Shown: positions 1 through 13,829 of the stretch, in pieces | Layout: each line of letters starts with the position of its first letter | Numbering within the stretch: the stretch's first letter is position 1 | Assembly: GCA_025465135.1 (NCBI GenBank) | Contig: JAODNA010000007.1 | Location: 1-54,366, forward strand | DNA: 54,366 bases | Reading direction: 5' to 3' | Source: Frankiales bacterium | Lineage (GTDB): Bacteria > Actinomycetota > Actinomycetes > Mycobacteriales > SCTD01 | Program-made: the position numbers and the translations under genes | The notes under the pieces: generated by a model | Database searches by the model: none | What the model was told of the DNA's origin: nothing | Seen by the model: only the letters and a program-made list of their open reading frames with translations

Positions 1-593
1 GCCCCGACGCGCTCTACGTCGCCGGTGTGGGCCAGCACCAGATGTGGGCCAGCCAGTTCATCTCCTACGAGAACCCCTACACCTGGCTCAACTCCGGCGG
101 CCTCGGCACGATGGGCTACTCCGTGCCCGCGGCCATGGGGGCCAAGGTGGACCGGCCCGAGGCGACGGTCTGGGCGATCGACGGCGACGGCTGCTTCCAG
201 ATGACCAACCAGGAGCTCGTCACCTGCGCGATCGAGGGCATCCCGATCAAGGTGGCCGTCATCAACAACGGCAACCTCGGCATGGTCCGGCAGTGGCAGA
301 CGCTGTTCTACGAGGGGCGCTACTCCAACACCAACCTCCAGTCCAAGCGCATCCCCGACTTCGTCAAGCTCGCCGACGCGATGGGCTGCGTCGGTCTGCG
401 CTGCGACAGCAAGGACGATGTCGACGCCACGATCGAGAAGGCGATGGCCGTGGACGACATGCCGGTCGTCATCGACTTCGTCGTCGGGCAGGACGCGATG
501 GTCTGGCCGATGGTGCCCGCCGGGACCAGCAACGACGAGATCCTCGCGGCGCGCGACACGCGCCCCGACTACGACAGCGATGAGATGGTCTGA
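1..593 (+). CDS. ilvB: Acetolactate synthase large subunit, C-terminal part (5' truncated by window edge)
   Basis: Open frame from position 3 ([19 protein letters not shown]...); [12 protein letters not shown] ThDP-binding region; followed directly by ilvN. Confidence 0.95.
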   Translation, partial: PDALYVAGVGQHQMWASQFISYENPYTWLNSGGLGTMGYSVPAAMGAKVDRPEATVWAIDGDGCFQMTNQELVTCAIEGIPIKVAVINNGNLGMVRQWQTLFYEGRYSNTNLQSKRIPDFVKLADAMGCVGLRCDSKDDVDATIEKAMAVDDMPVVIDFVVGQDAMVWPMVPAGTSNDEILAARDTRPDYDSDEMV

Positions 594-2159
<1,566 letters not shown>

Positions 2160-2174
2160 GCTCGCGCTGACGCG

Positions 2175-4358
2175 CTAGGGGCCGAACCAGCCGACGATGT
2201 CGACGACGAGCGCCAGGTCGCCGTTGCCGTTGCGCAGCCGGATCTGCCCGCCGAGTCCGGTGGCCACGACGGCCAGGTCGGCCGCGGTCTCGCGCGGCAG
2301 CAGGTTGAGGTTGGACGCGAGCGGGACGGCGTTGTCATTGGGGGTCGGGTAGACGGCGACGTCCGTCGTCAGCGACGCGTCGACACCGGTGACGTTGACG
2401 ACGACCGCATCGGCGCCTGTGGCAGGTACGCCGGCCACCCCGGCGACGGTGAGGTCACGAGTCTCGCCGGCGGCCACGCGGGTAGGCGTCTGCATCCGGG
2501 TGTCGAGCACCCGCTGCGGCGCGAGGACGTGCAGCAGCCGGCCGTTGGCGTTGTCGTCGTACCAGCCGGCCAGGTCGGCCACCAGGTCGACGGAGCCGGC
2601 GCTGTTCATGAGCCGGACAGCCCCGCCCGCGCCGACCTTGGCAATGACGAGGTTGGGGACGGTCTGGCGCGGGCTGAGGTTGAGGTTGCTGACCTGCGGC
2701 GCCGGGCTCGACGGGTCCAGCGGCGTCGGGTAGACGCGGACGTCGGTAGCGGTCGTGGCGTCGGTCGCGGTCACGGTGAGGATCACCGCAGTTGCCGTGT
2801 CGGGCACGTCGCGGGCGCCGCCGGTGACGACCAGGTCGATCGCGCCGCCGGCCTCCACGGGCGCAGCGCGGCTCACGCCGGTTCCGTCGCGCGTGTCCAG
2901 GAGCCGGGTCGGGCTCGTCGGCTCGTAGCCGGACGCCCCGCTGGCGCCGTACCAGCCCTCGATGTCGGCAATCACCTGCGGCGCGCCGCCGCTGTTGAGC
3001 ACCCGCACCCGACCGCCCTCGCCGACCGGCACGGTCACGAGGTTGGCCCGGACGGCGCCCGCAGCCAGATTGAGGTTGCTGACCAAGGGCTGCGCCGTAC
3101 CTGATCGCGGCGTCGGGTAGACCCGCAGGTCGGTCGGCGACGCCGGCCCGATGCCCGTGACGTTGAGCACGACCGCGGTCGCCGTGGTCGGCACACCGGA
3201 CGAGCCACCCACGACGCTGACGTCGATGGTCCTGCCCGCGCCGAGCCGGCCGACGAAGCCGCCGGTGCCGTCGCGGGTGTCGAGGATCCGGACGGGGTCG
3301 ACCGCTGTGTAGCGGACGCCGGGCTGTGCCGGGACTCCCCAGCCCATGTCGGCGAACATCCCGAGCACCACCGCTCCGGGATCGCGCTTCACCTGGTTCG
3401 TCCCGACGAACGCCGTCATCAGCGAGTTGACGTCGGATGGCGGGAAGTCAGCCGTCGACAGATGGCTGTAGCTGCTCGCCGGCTCCCAGGGCTTCGGTGC
3501 GTAGAGCCGGACGGGCCGGCCGTTGTAGGCGGCCTTGCCTCGCGGCCCGTCCCAGTAGACGTCGCCGCTGGTGAGCGCGGCGCCGAGCGCGGTGGTGGCG
3601 CTGACGTAGGACAGCAGGCGCTTGCCCTGCACGGCACCACCTGAACGGACCGTGAAGCGGTCGTAGATCGTCGGCTCGGGCTGGCGCGGCCCCGAGCCGT
3701 AGAAGCCGAAGCCGTTGGCGTCCACGTCCATGGAACCGAGGAACCCGAGGCCGTGCCCGAGCTCGTGCAGGACGACCGTCTCGAAGTCGTACTTGCCCTG
3801 CGACTGCCCGTCGGTCCCGTAGTAGACGTCCGTCGCAGTGGTGTCGAACTCCGCGGTGATGTCGGACTCGGCGGACAGGTCACGACCGACGAGGGCGTTG
3901 GCCAGCGCAAGCGGGTAGTCCGTGCGCGCGGTGCCCCCCAGCCCGTCTCGCGACAGCGGCACGAAGTCGGTCGGGCCGGCCTGCCCGAGCACGCCTGGGT
4001 CGAGGCCCGTCGATACGGCATCGACGCTGATCGGGACCCGCGACGCGATGAGCCGCGACCAGATGTCGACGGCGGCCTGGAACGACGCGCGTGCCTGCGG
4101 CCGGGCCTGGAAGCCGGCGTCGTAGTTGACGGTCCAGGTCGAGGTCGGGGAGCCGGTGTCGGCGGGCCGGGCGGCCACCCGGAGGGAAGCCGGGGAGGCT
4201 GCGGTCGGCCCCGGCGCGCGCAGGGTCTGGCCGAGGACCCGCGGGGTGTGCCGGGAGGGCGCGGCACCCGCCGGGGTCGCGCCGGCGAGCCCGGAGACAA
4301 CGAGAGCTCCCGTCGCGGCGAGCGCGCAGGCTGAGCGGTACGGGAAAGCCAGGCGCAC
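2175..4358 (-). CDS. Secreted zinc-metalloprotease-like protein with three C-terminal ~120 aa repeats
   Basis: Signal peptide-like N-terminus; VVLHELGHGLGFLGSM (HExxH); three units each with LDTR..., VYPTP, SNLNL and a terminal GWY/GWF. Confidence 0.8.
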   Translation of the reverse strand: MRLAFPYRSACALAATGALVVSGLAGATPAGAAPSRHTPRVLGQTLRAPGPTAASPASLRVAARPADTGSPTSTWTVNYDAGFQARPQARASFQAAVDIWSRLIASRVPISVDAVSTGLDPGVLGQAGPTDFVPLSRDGLGGTARTDYPLALANALVGRDLSAESDITAEFDTTATDVYYGTDGQSQGKYDFETVVLHELGHGLGFLGSMDVDANGFGFYGSGPRQPEPTIYDRFTVRSGGAVQGKRLLSYVSATTALGAALTSGDVYWDGPRGKAAYNGRPVRLYAPKPWEPASSYSHLSTADFPPSDVNSLMTAFVGTNQVKRDPGAVVLGMFADMGWGVPAQPGVRYTAVDPVRILDTRDGTGGFVGRLGAGRTIDVSVVGGSSGVPTTATAVVLNVTGIGPASPTDLRVYPTPRSGTAQPLVSNLNLAAGAVRANLVTVPVGEGGRVRVLNSGGAPQVIADIEGWYGASGASGYEPTSPTRLLDTRDGTGVSRAAPVEAGGAIDLVVTGGARDVPDTATAVILTVTATDATTATDVRVYPTPLDPSSPAPQVSNLNLSPRQTVPNLVIAKVGAGGAVRLMNSAGSVDLVADLAGWYDDNANGRLLHVLAPQRVLDTRMQTPTRVAAGETRDLTVAGVAGVPATGADAVVVNVTGVDASLTTDVAVYPTPNDNAVPLASNLNLLPRETAADLAVVATGLGGQIRLRNGNGDLALVVDIVGWFGP

Positions 4359-4462
4359 GCAGACTCCAAGGTGTTACCGAAGCGGTCCTCATTGTGACAG
4401 GACGCCCCCGCAGCGCGACGGTCGTCGTCGCCCGAGCGCGCGTCGCCCGTAGACTGCGCCAG

Positions 4463-6052
4463 GTGACCAAGCCCGTCGTGCTCATCGCCGAGGAGCTCGC
4501 CCCATCGGTCCTCGCCGTCCTCGGCGACGACTTCGACATCCGCCATGTCGACGGCGCGGATCGCGCCGAGCTGCTGCCCGCTCTGGCCGTCGCCGACGCC
4601 GTGCTCATCCGCAGCGCGACGGTCATCGACGAGGAGGCGCTCGCCGCGGCTCCTCGTCTCAAGGTCGTGGCGCGGGCCGGCATCGGCCTCGACAACGTGG
4701 ATGTGCCCGCGGCGACCGCACGGGGCGTGATGGTCGTCAACGCCCCGCAGTCCAACATCGTGAGCGCTGCCGAGCAGGCCGTCGCCCTGCTCCTGGCCTG
4801 CGCCCGCAACATCGCGCCGGCCAACGCCTCGCTCAAGGCCGGCAAGTGGCAGCGCTCGAAGTGGACCGGCGTGGAGATCGCCGACAAGACCGTCGGCGTC
4901 GTCGGGCTGGGCCGCATCGGGGTGCTTTTCGCACAGCGGATGTCCGCGTTCGGTGTGCGCCTGCTCGCCTACGACCCTTACGTCCAGCCTGCACGCGCCG
5001 CGCAGATCGGGGTGCGCCTCGTGCCGCTCGACGAGCTGCTCCGGGAAAGCGACTTCATCTCCATCCACCTGCCGAAGACGCCGGAGACCGTCGGGCTGAT
5101 CGGCGAGAAGGAGCTGGCGACCTGCAAGCCGGGTGTCCGCTTCGTCAACGCGGCCCGCGGTGGTCTCATCGACGAGCACGCGCTCGCGCAGTCCATCAAG
5201 AACGGCCACGTGGCCGGGGCAGGCATCGACGTCTTCGCGACCGAGCCATGCACCGAGTCGCCGCTGTTCGAGTTCGACAGCGTCGTCGTGTCGCCACACC
5301 TCGGGGCGTCGACGGTCGAGGCCCAGGACAAGGCCGGTATCGCCGTCGCCCGGTCGGTCAAGCTCGCGCTCGAAGGCGACTTCGTCCCCGACGCCGTCAA
5401 CGTGCAGGCGGGAGGTTCCGTGGTGCCCGAGCTCCGGCCGGCGCTCCCGCTGGTCGAGAAGCTCGGTCGCGTCTTCACCGCGCTCGCCGGTCACGTCGCG
5501 GCGACGCTCGAGGTCGAGGTGCGCGGCGAGATCGCGGCCTATGACGTGTCCGTGCTGCAGCTCGCTGCTCTCAAGGGCGTCTTCGCCGATGTCGTCGAGG
5601 AGTCGGTGACCTTCGTCAACGCCCCCGCCCTCGCGGCCGAGCGCGGGGTGCAGGTGTCGCTGTCGAAGAACGCCGAGAGCCCCGACTACCGCAACCTGCT
5701 CACCCTGCGCGGCGTGCTGCCGACGGGTGAGACGGTCTCGGTGTCGGGCACCCTCAGCGGCACCCGGCAGGTGGAGAAGCTCACGGAGATCGACGGCTTC
5801 GACGTCGACCTGCTCGCCGCCGACCACCTGCTCTTCTTCCGGTATGCCGACCAGCCTGGTGTGGTCGGCCGGGTCGGCGCCGCGCTCGGGACCGCCGGGA
5901 TCAACATCGCCGGTGCCCAGGTCAGTCGCACGTCGCAGGGCGGGGATGCGCTGATGGCGCTCACCGTCGACAGCGCGGTGCCGGCCGAGGTCCTCGACGA
6001 CATCGCGACCGCGATCGGCGCGACCTCCGCCCGCGCTGTCGACCTGGCGTGA
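4463..6052 (+). CDS. serA: D-3-phosphoglycerate dehydrogenase
   Basis: VTKPVVLIAEELAPSVLAVLG...; GVVGLGRIGVLFAQR; C-terminal ACT domain. GTG at 4463 preferred over the track start 4394. Confidence 0.95.
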   Translation: MTKPVVLIAEELAPSVLAVLGDDFDIRHVDGADRAELLPALAVADAVLIRSATVIDEEALAAAPRLKVVARAGIGLDNVDVPAATARGVMVVNAPQSNIVSAAEQAVALLLACARNIAPANASLKAGKWQRSKWTGVEIADKTVGVVGLGRIGVLFAQRMSAFGVRLLAYDPYVQPARAAQIGVRLVPLDELLRESDFISIHLPKTPETVGLIGEKELATCKPGVRFVNAARGGLIDEHALAQSIKNGHVAGAGIDVFATEPCTESPLFEFDSVVVSPHLGASTVEAQDKAGIAVARSVKLALEGDFVPDAVNVQAGGSVVPELRPALPLVEKLGRVFTALAGHVAATLEVEVRGEIAAYDVSVLQLAALKGVFADVVEESVTFVNAPALAAERGVQVSLSKNAESPDYRNLLTLRGVLPTGETVSVSGTLSGTRQVEKLTEIDGFDVDLLAADHLLFFRYADQPGVVGRVGAALGTAGINIAGAQVSRTSQGGDALMALTVDSAVPAEVLDDIATAIGATSARAVDLA

Positions 6053-6897
6053 GCTCCTTCGCTTCGTACGACGGCACCAAGCTCGCCTACACGCAGGTCG
6101 GCGCCGGGCCGCCGCTCCTGTGCGTTCCCGGCGGCCCCGGCCGGGCATCGGCGTACCTCGAGGACCTCGGGGGCCTGTCCGCAGACCGCACCCTCGTGCT
6201 GCTCGACACCCGGGCGACGGGCCACAGCGAGGTGCCGGCGGATCCCGCCACGCTGCGCTTCGACCGGCTCGCGGACGACGTCGACGCGTTGCGCCAGCAC
6301 CTCGGGCTCGACCGGGCCGACGTCCTCGCCCACTCCGCCGGTGCCATCGTGACCCAGGCGTGGGCCGCGGCTCACCCCGAACGGGTCGGCCGTCTCGTGC
6401 TCGTCACCCCCTCCGACCGGCTGCAGGGAGGCGGTCGCGCCGACGTGCCGGCGATCCGGCTGGCCCGCAAGGACGAGCCGTGGTACGCCGACGCAGCGGA
6501 GGCTGTCGAGGCACTCGACTACGCCCCGCCGGCCCAGCAGCAGTCGCTGCTGCGAGCCACCCGACCCTTCTTCTACGGCCGCTGGGACGACCGGACCCAG
6601 GCTCATGCGGCCACTGCCGACCGGCAGAGCAGCAGGCGGGCGGAGCTGGGCTTCGGGGCGGGCACCGAGGACCTCGACCTGCCCGCAATGCTCACCTCCC
6701 TCGGGGCGGTCACGGCGCCGGTCCTCGTGGTCGGCGGCGAGCGGGACGCCCTCACCGGCCTGGAGTCGGTCGCTGCGGTCGCCGGGTCGTTCCCCTCCGC
6801 GCGCACGGTCGTCGTGCCGCGCGCCGGGCACTTCCCGTGGGTGGACGAGCCGGTCGCCTTCGCCGAAGCGGTCCGCGACTTCCTCGCCGACGTGTAG
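6049..6897 (+). CDS. Alpha/beta hydrolase (prolyl aminopeptidase-like)
   Basis: LLCVPGGPGRASAYLEDLG; DVLAHSAGAIV nucleophile region; C-terminal AGHFPW. Confidence 0.8.
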   Translation: MSSFASYDGTKLAYTQVGAGPPLLCVPGGPGRASAYLEDLGGLSADRTLVLLDTRATGHSEVPADPATLRFDRLADDVDALRQHLGLDRADVLAHSAGAIVTQAWAAAHPERVGRLVLVTPSDRLQGGGRADVPAIRLARKDEPWYADAAEAVEALDYAPPAQQQSLLRATRPFFYGRWDDRTQAHAATADRQSSRRAELGFGAGTEDLDLPAMLTSLGAVTAPVLVVGGERDALTGLESVAAVAGSFPSARTVVVPRAGHFPWVDEPVAFAEAVRDFLADV

Positions 6898-6900
6898 CGT
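6895..6900 (+). promoter_or_regulatory. Putative -10 hexamer TAGCGT for the leuA leader
   Basis: TAGCGT ends 7 nt before the GTG of the leader ORF; no strong -35 seen. Confidence 0.4.
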
Positions 6901-6907
6901 CCGGGTC

Positions 6908-9709
<2,802 letters not shown>

Positions 9710-9768
9710 TCCTGGCGGATCGGATGGGAAGGGCCTACCTTTCGCGGCATCCGAGCCCTGGGGGCGTC

Positions 9769-10452
9769 ATGAACGGCCTGTCCCGTCCCGTTGGATCTGC
9801 CTGTGCCGTCGCCGGTGGTGTGGTGGCCCTGGTCGGCAACCTCCTCGCACCGCGCTTCGACCAGAACGACAACGTCGAGGTCTATCGCGCTGTCGCGGCG
9901 AGCGGTCGCCTCGCGCCGGCGGGGGTGGTGCTCATCGTCGCGTTCCTGCTCACCACGATCGGCATCCTGGCGATCGCCTCGTCGCTGCGCGGCGGGCGCG
10001 GCAACGACGCGGCGTGGCTCGGAGCGGCCGCGGTCGCAGCAGGCGGCGCCATCGCGCTCGCCCAGAACAGCCTCGAGATGTTCGGCTACCGCCAGATGGC
10101 GCGGGTGTTCGCCGGCGCCGACGGGCAGAACCAGCAGGGGGCCTTCTGGGCGACGTCCGCCCTGGACAAGGCCAACTCCAGCCTGTTCTCCACCTGGACC
10201 CTCCTGCTCCTCGGCCTGGCGCCCCTGCTCATCAGCGTCGCCATGCTGCAGACCCGGTCGTTCCCGACCTGGGTGGCCGGGATCGGGATCCTCGGCGGCG
10301 TCATCTGTGCCTTCGTGGGCGTGGCCAACCTCCTGCTGGAGGACCAGGCCGCGCTCAACCTGGTCTTCCTGGTGGGCTCCCTGCTCGTCACGGTCTGGCT
10401 CATCGCGTCGGGGGTCCTGCTGCGCCGCGAGCCGGTGGTCGCCCCCGGGTAG
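9769..10452 (+). CDS. Multi-pass integral membrane protein, unknown function
   Basis: Several hydrophobic segments; start ATG 9769 (MNGLSRPVGSACAVAGG). Confidence 0.65.
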   Translation: MNGLSRPVGSACAVAGGVVALVGNLLAPRFDQNDNVEVYRAVAASGRLAPAGVVLIVAFLLTTIGILAIASSLRGGRGNDAAWLGAAAVAAGGAIALAQNSLEMFGYRQMARVFAGADGQNQQGAFWATSALDKANSSLFSTWTLLLLGLAPLLISVAMLQTRSFPTWVAGIGILGGVICAFVGVANLLLEDQAALNLVFLVGSLLVTVWLIASGVLLRREPVVAPG

Positions 10453-10510
10453 TCGCCGCGGCGCCTCGCGACGCCGGATACCGTGGACGTCGACGAAAGG
10501 GGTCTGCGCC

Positions 10511-11590
10511 GTGGAGTTCGACCTGCAGCCGACCGGGACGCCGGTCGACGCGGAGACGCGGGCCGGGGTTCTGGCCAACCCGGCGTTCGGCCGGGTGTTC
10601 ACCGACCACATGGTCAGCGCGCACTGGACCCGTGAGCGTGGCTGGTTCGACGCCCTCCTGACGGCGTACGCCCCCCTGACGGTGGATCCGGCGTCCGTCG
10701 TCTTGCACTACGCGCAGGAGGTCTTCGAGGGGCTCAAGGCCTACCGGCAGCCCGACGGGGGCGTCGCGCTGTTCCGGCCCGACCGCAACGCCGCTCGCAT
10801 GGTCCGGTCCTGCGCGCGCCTGGCGCTGCCGGCCCTCCCCGAGGAGGCGTTCGTCGCGGCGTGCGAGCTGCTCGTCCGCACGGACAAGGACTGGGTCCCT
10901 GACGGCGAGGGCGCCTCGCTGTACCTGCGGCCCTTCATGTTCGCCGACGAGGTCGGGCTCGGAGTTCGCCCCAGTGACTCCGCGCGGTTCCTGCTGATCG
11001 CCTCGCCCGCGGGCAACTACTTCTCCGGCCCGCTGCGGCCGGTGTCGCTCTGGCTGTCGCAGGACTACGTCCGGGCCGCGCCGGGTGGGACCGGTGCTGC
11101 CAAGACCGGCGGCAACTACGCCAGCTCGCTCGTCGCCCAGCAGGAGGCGATCGCCAACGGCTGCGACCAGGTCGTCTTCCTCGACGCCGTGGAGCACCGC
11201 TGGCTCGAGGAGCTCGGTGGCATGAACGTCTTCCTCGTCCTGGACGACCAGACGCTGATCACGCCCCCGCTCGGGGGCACCATCCTCGAAGGGGTGACGC
11301 GCGACTCGGTCATCACGCTGGCGCGCGAGCTCGGCTACACGGTCGAGGAGCGGGCCGTCGACGTCGACGAGTGGCGCAAGGGAGCGGCGGACGGCTCGGT
11401 CGTGGAGGCCTTCGCCTGCGGTACGGCGGCGGTGATCACCCCCATCGGCGCCCTGCGCTGGCCGGGCGGCGAGGCGGTCGCCGGCGACGGCTCGCCCGGC
11501 CCGTTGACGACCGAGCTGCGGACGGCACTGCTGGACATCCAGTACGGTCGCCGCCCTGACACCCATGGCTGGCTGCACCGAGTCATCTAG
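10511..11590 (+). CDS. ilvE: Branched-chain amino acid aminotransferase
   Basis: VLHYAQEVFEGLKAYR; KTGGNYASSLVAQ; EELGGMNVFLV; EAFACGTAAVITPIG. Confidence 0.95.
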   Translation: MEFDLQPTGTPVDAETRAGVLANPAFGRVFTDHMVSAHWTRERGWFDALLTAYAPLTVDPASVVLHYAQEVFEGLKAYRQPDGGVALFRPDRNAARMVRSCARLALPALPEEAFVAACELLVRTDKDWVPDGEGASLYLRPFMFADEVGLGVRPSDSARFLLIASPAGNYFSGPLRPVSLWLSQDYVRAAPGGTGAAKTGGNYASSLVAQQEAIANGCDQVVFLDAVEHRWLEELGGMNVFLVLDDQTLITPPLGGTILEGVTRDSVITLARELGYTVEERAVDVDEWRKGAADGSVVEAFACGTAAVITPIGALRWPGGEAVAGDGSPGPLTTELRTALLDIQYGRRPDTHGWLHRVI

Positions 11591-11606
11591 CCCCAGGAGG
11601 GCCGCC

Positions 11607-11993
11607 TTGCAGGTTCGCGACGCCATGTCGAGCGTGGTGCTGTCCGTCGGCCCGACGCACACCCTCCGCCAGGTCGCCCAGGCCATGTCCGCCCGCAAGG
11701 TCGGTGCAGCTGTGGTCAGCGACCCCGAGGCCGACGGCCCGGGGATCCTCACCGAGCGCGACGTGCTCGAGGCCGTTGCGGCGGGGGAGGACCTGGACAC
11801 CGAGCTCGCCGCCGAGCACCTGACGCACGAGGCCGTGGTCGCCGACCCGAGCTGGCCGCTGGGGAAGGCCGCCCAGGCCATGCTCGCCGGCGGCTTCCGC
11901 CACCTGGTCGTCACGGAGCGCGACGAGGTGGTCGGCGTCCTCTCGGTGCGCGACCTGGTGCGGGTCTGGTCCGCCGAGCACGGCGACTCCTAG
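11607..11993 (+). CDS. CBS-domain pair protein
   Basis: VRDAMSSVVLSVGPTHTLRQVAQAM... and VVGVLSVRDLVRVW; TTG start after AGGAGG. Confidence 0.8.
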   Translation: MQVRDAMSSVVLSVGPTHTLRQVAQAMSARKVGAAVVSDPEADGPGILTERDVLEAVAAGEDLDTELAAEHLTHEAVVADPSWPLGKAAQAMLAGGFRHLVVTERDEVVGVLSVRDLVRVWSAEHGDS

Positions 11994-12018
11994 GCGATCT
12001 CCTAGGCTGTTCGCCCAT

Positions 12019-13083
12019 ATGGAGCGGACCGAGAGCACGACCCCCGAGACGCTCACCTTCCGGATGCCCGACCCGGACCACCGGCTGCGCGGCGTCCGCC
12101 TGCAGCAGGACGTCCGGCTGCCGGGTGAGCTGCTCGGCTTCGCGCGCGCCGGGGACGCGTGGGAGCTGACCGTGCCCCGGCCGGACGTGGACCGGGTGGA
12201 GTACTCCTTCGAGCTCCAGCTGCAGGACGGCGGCAGCGAGTGGGTCTGCGACCCCGGCAACCCGCTTCGGGTCGGCGGCGCCTTCGGCGACAAGTCCGTC
12301 CTGCAGATGCCGGAGTACTCCCCGCCGAAGTGGCTCGACGCCGAGCCCCCGCGTGGGCCGCGGACCGAGCTGTCACTGCCGAGCCGCGGGCTGCCGCACG
12401 ACGTGCCGGCGATCCTGTGGTCGTCCTACGGCAGCAGCGACGACCAGGAGCTGCCGCTGCTCGTCGTCCACGACGGCCCGGAGTACGACGCACTCGCATC
12501 CCTGACGCTCTTCCTCGACGCGATGGTCGACGACGGACGGCTGCCGCCGATGCGCGCCGCCCTGCTCGCCCCGATCGACCGCAACGAGAGCTACGCCGCC
12601 TCGGCGTCGTACTCCCGCGCGCTCGCGCTCGGGTTGGTCCCTGGGCTTCACAAGAGGCTGCCCACGTCCGTGACCCTCGGCATGGGGGCGAGCCTCGGTG
12701 GCCTCGCGATGCTGCACTGCCAGCGCGCCCACCCCGGCACGTTCGGTGGCCTCTACCTCCAGAGCAGCAGCTTCTTCCACCGGCTGCTCGACGAGCAGGA
12801 GAGCTCGTTCGAGCGGTTCCAGCGCGTCACTGCGTTCGTCGAGAGCGTCCTGCGCTCCGGGCCGGCGCGGGAGCCGGTCCCGATCGTCATGACGTGCGGG
12901 CTGATCGAGGAGAACGTCGAGAACAACCGGCTGATGACGAGGTCGCTCGGCGCCCAGGGCTACGACACGCGCCTCGTCGAGAACCGCGACGTGCACACCT
13001 ACACGGGCTGGCGGGACACCTTCGACCCCAACCTGGTGGACCTCGTACGACGTGTGGTTGACGGGCCGACGCATGAGGCGTGA
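12019..13083 (+). CDS. Esterase (enterochelin esterase-like alpha/beta hydrolase with N-terminal domain)
   Basis: ILWSSYGSSDDQELPLLVVHDGPEYD; LGMGASLGGLAMLH nucleophile elbow. Confidence 0.75.
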   Translation: MERTESTTPETLTFRMPDPDHRLRGVRLQQDVRLPGELLGFARAGDAWELTVPRPDVDRVEYSFELQLQDGGSEWVCDPGNPLRVGGAFGDKSVLQMPEYSPPKWLDAEPPRGPRTELSLPSRGLPHDVPAILWSSYGSSDDQELPLLVVHDGPEYDALASLTLFLDAMVDDGRLPPMRAALLAPIDRNESYAASASYSRALALGLVPGLHKRLPTSVTLGMGASLGGLAMLHCQRAHPGTFGGLYLQSSSFFHRLLDEQESSFERFQRVTAFVESVLRSGPAREPVPIVMTCGLIEENVENNRLMTRSLGAQGYDTRLVENRDVHTYTGWRDTFDPNLVDLVRRVVDGPTHEA

Positions 13084-13813
13084 GGCGATCGAGCTCTGGT
13101 CGCCGGAGCTCGGCTGGTCGCCGCGGGTGATCGTCTACGGCTCCTACGGCCGGCCGGTGGTCGTGTTCCCCAGCAGCGAGGGCATGGCGCACGACTACGA
13201 GAGCAACGGAATGGTGGACGCCGTCCGGCCGCTGCTCGACCAGGGCAGGGTGAAGCTCTACTGCCTCGACTCCTGGGACAGCGGGTCGTGGTACCGCCAC
13301 GACCTCGAGCTGGAGGAGCGGGCACATCTGCACGAGGCCTACGAGCGCTGGGTGGTCCAGGGCGCCGTGCCGTTCATCGACGCAGACTGCGGCGGCCGCC
13401 AGGAGATGCTGACGACGGGGTGCAGCTTCGGGGCCTTCCACGCCGTCAACGTCGCCCTGCGCCGCGCCGACCTCTTCCCGGTCGCCATCGGCCTGTCCGG
13501 GGTCTACGACCTGGCGTCCATGGGGTGGGGGCAACGCGGCGACGCGTTCTACTTCAACAACCCGGTCGACTCCGTCGCCGGTCTCCACGGTGACCACCTG
13601 CGCTGGCTGCAGTCGCAGCTCTCGCTGCTCCTCGTCGCAGGCCAGGGCATGTGGGAGGACACGACGGGCGCCCTCGACAGCACCCGCTCCTTCGGCGGCC
13701 TCTGCGCCTCCAAGGGCCTGCGCGTCGAGACCGACATCTGGGGGCACGACGTCATGCACGACTGGCCGGCATGGCGGGCGCAGATCGCGCACCACCTGCC
13801 GCGCTTCTGCTGA
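13073..13813 (+). CDS. Esterase-family alpha/beta hydrolase
   Basis: MRREAIELWSPELGWSPRVIVYGSYGRPVVVFPSSEG; TTGCSFGAFHAVNVALRRADLF; overlaps upstream esterase by 11 nt. Confidence 0.75.
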   Translation: MRREAIELWSPELGWSPRVIVYGSYGRPVVVFPSSEGMAHDYESNGMVDAVRPLLDQGRVKLYCLDSWDSGSWYRHDLELEERAHLHEAYERWVVQGAVPFIDADCGGRQEMLTTGCSFGAFHAVNVALRRADLFPVAIGLSGVYDLASMGWGQRGDAFYFNNPVDSVAGLHGDHLRWLQSQLSLLLVAGQGMWEDTTGALDSTRSFGGLCASKGLRVETDIWGHDVMHDWPAWRAQIAHHLPRFC

Positions 13814-13829
13814 GTCGAGAAGGAGACGC

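Noticed and set aside
3419-6148. Long minus-strand ORF of 909 aa
   Set aside because: Antisense shadow frame of serA and the protease gene; Arg/Pro/Ala-rich composition and no recognisable domain.
11985-12012. Direct repeat CTCCTAGGC x2 between the CBS gene and the esterase
   Set aside because: Nine-bp repeat that includes the stop codon and a TAGGCT box; too short to interpret beyond a possible promoter.
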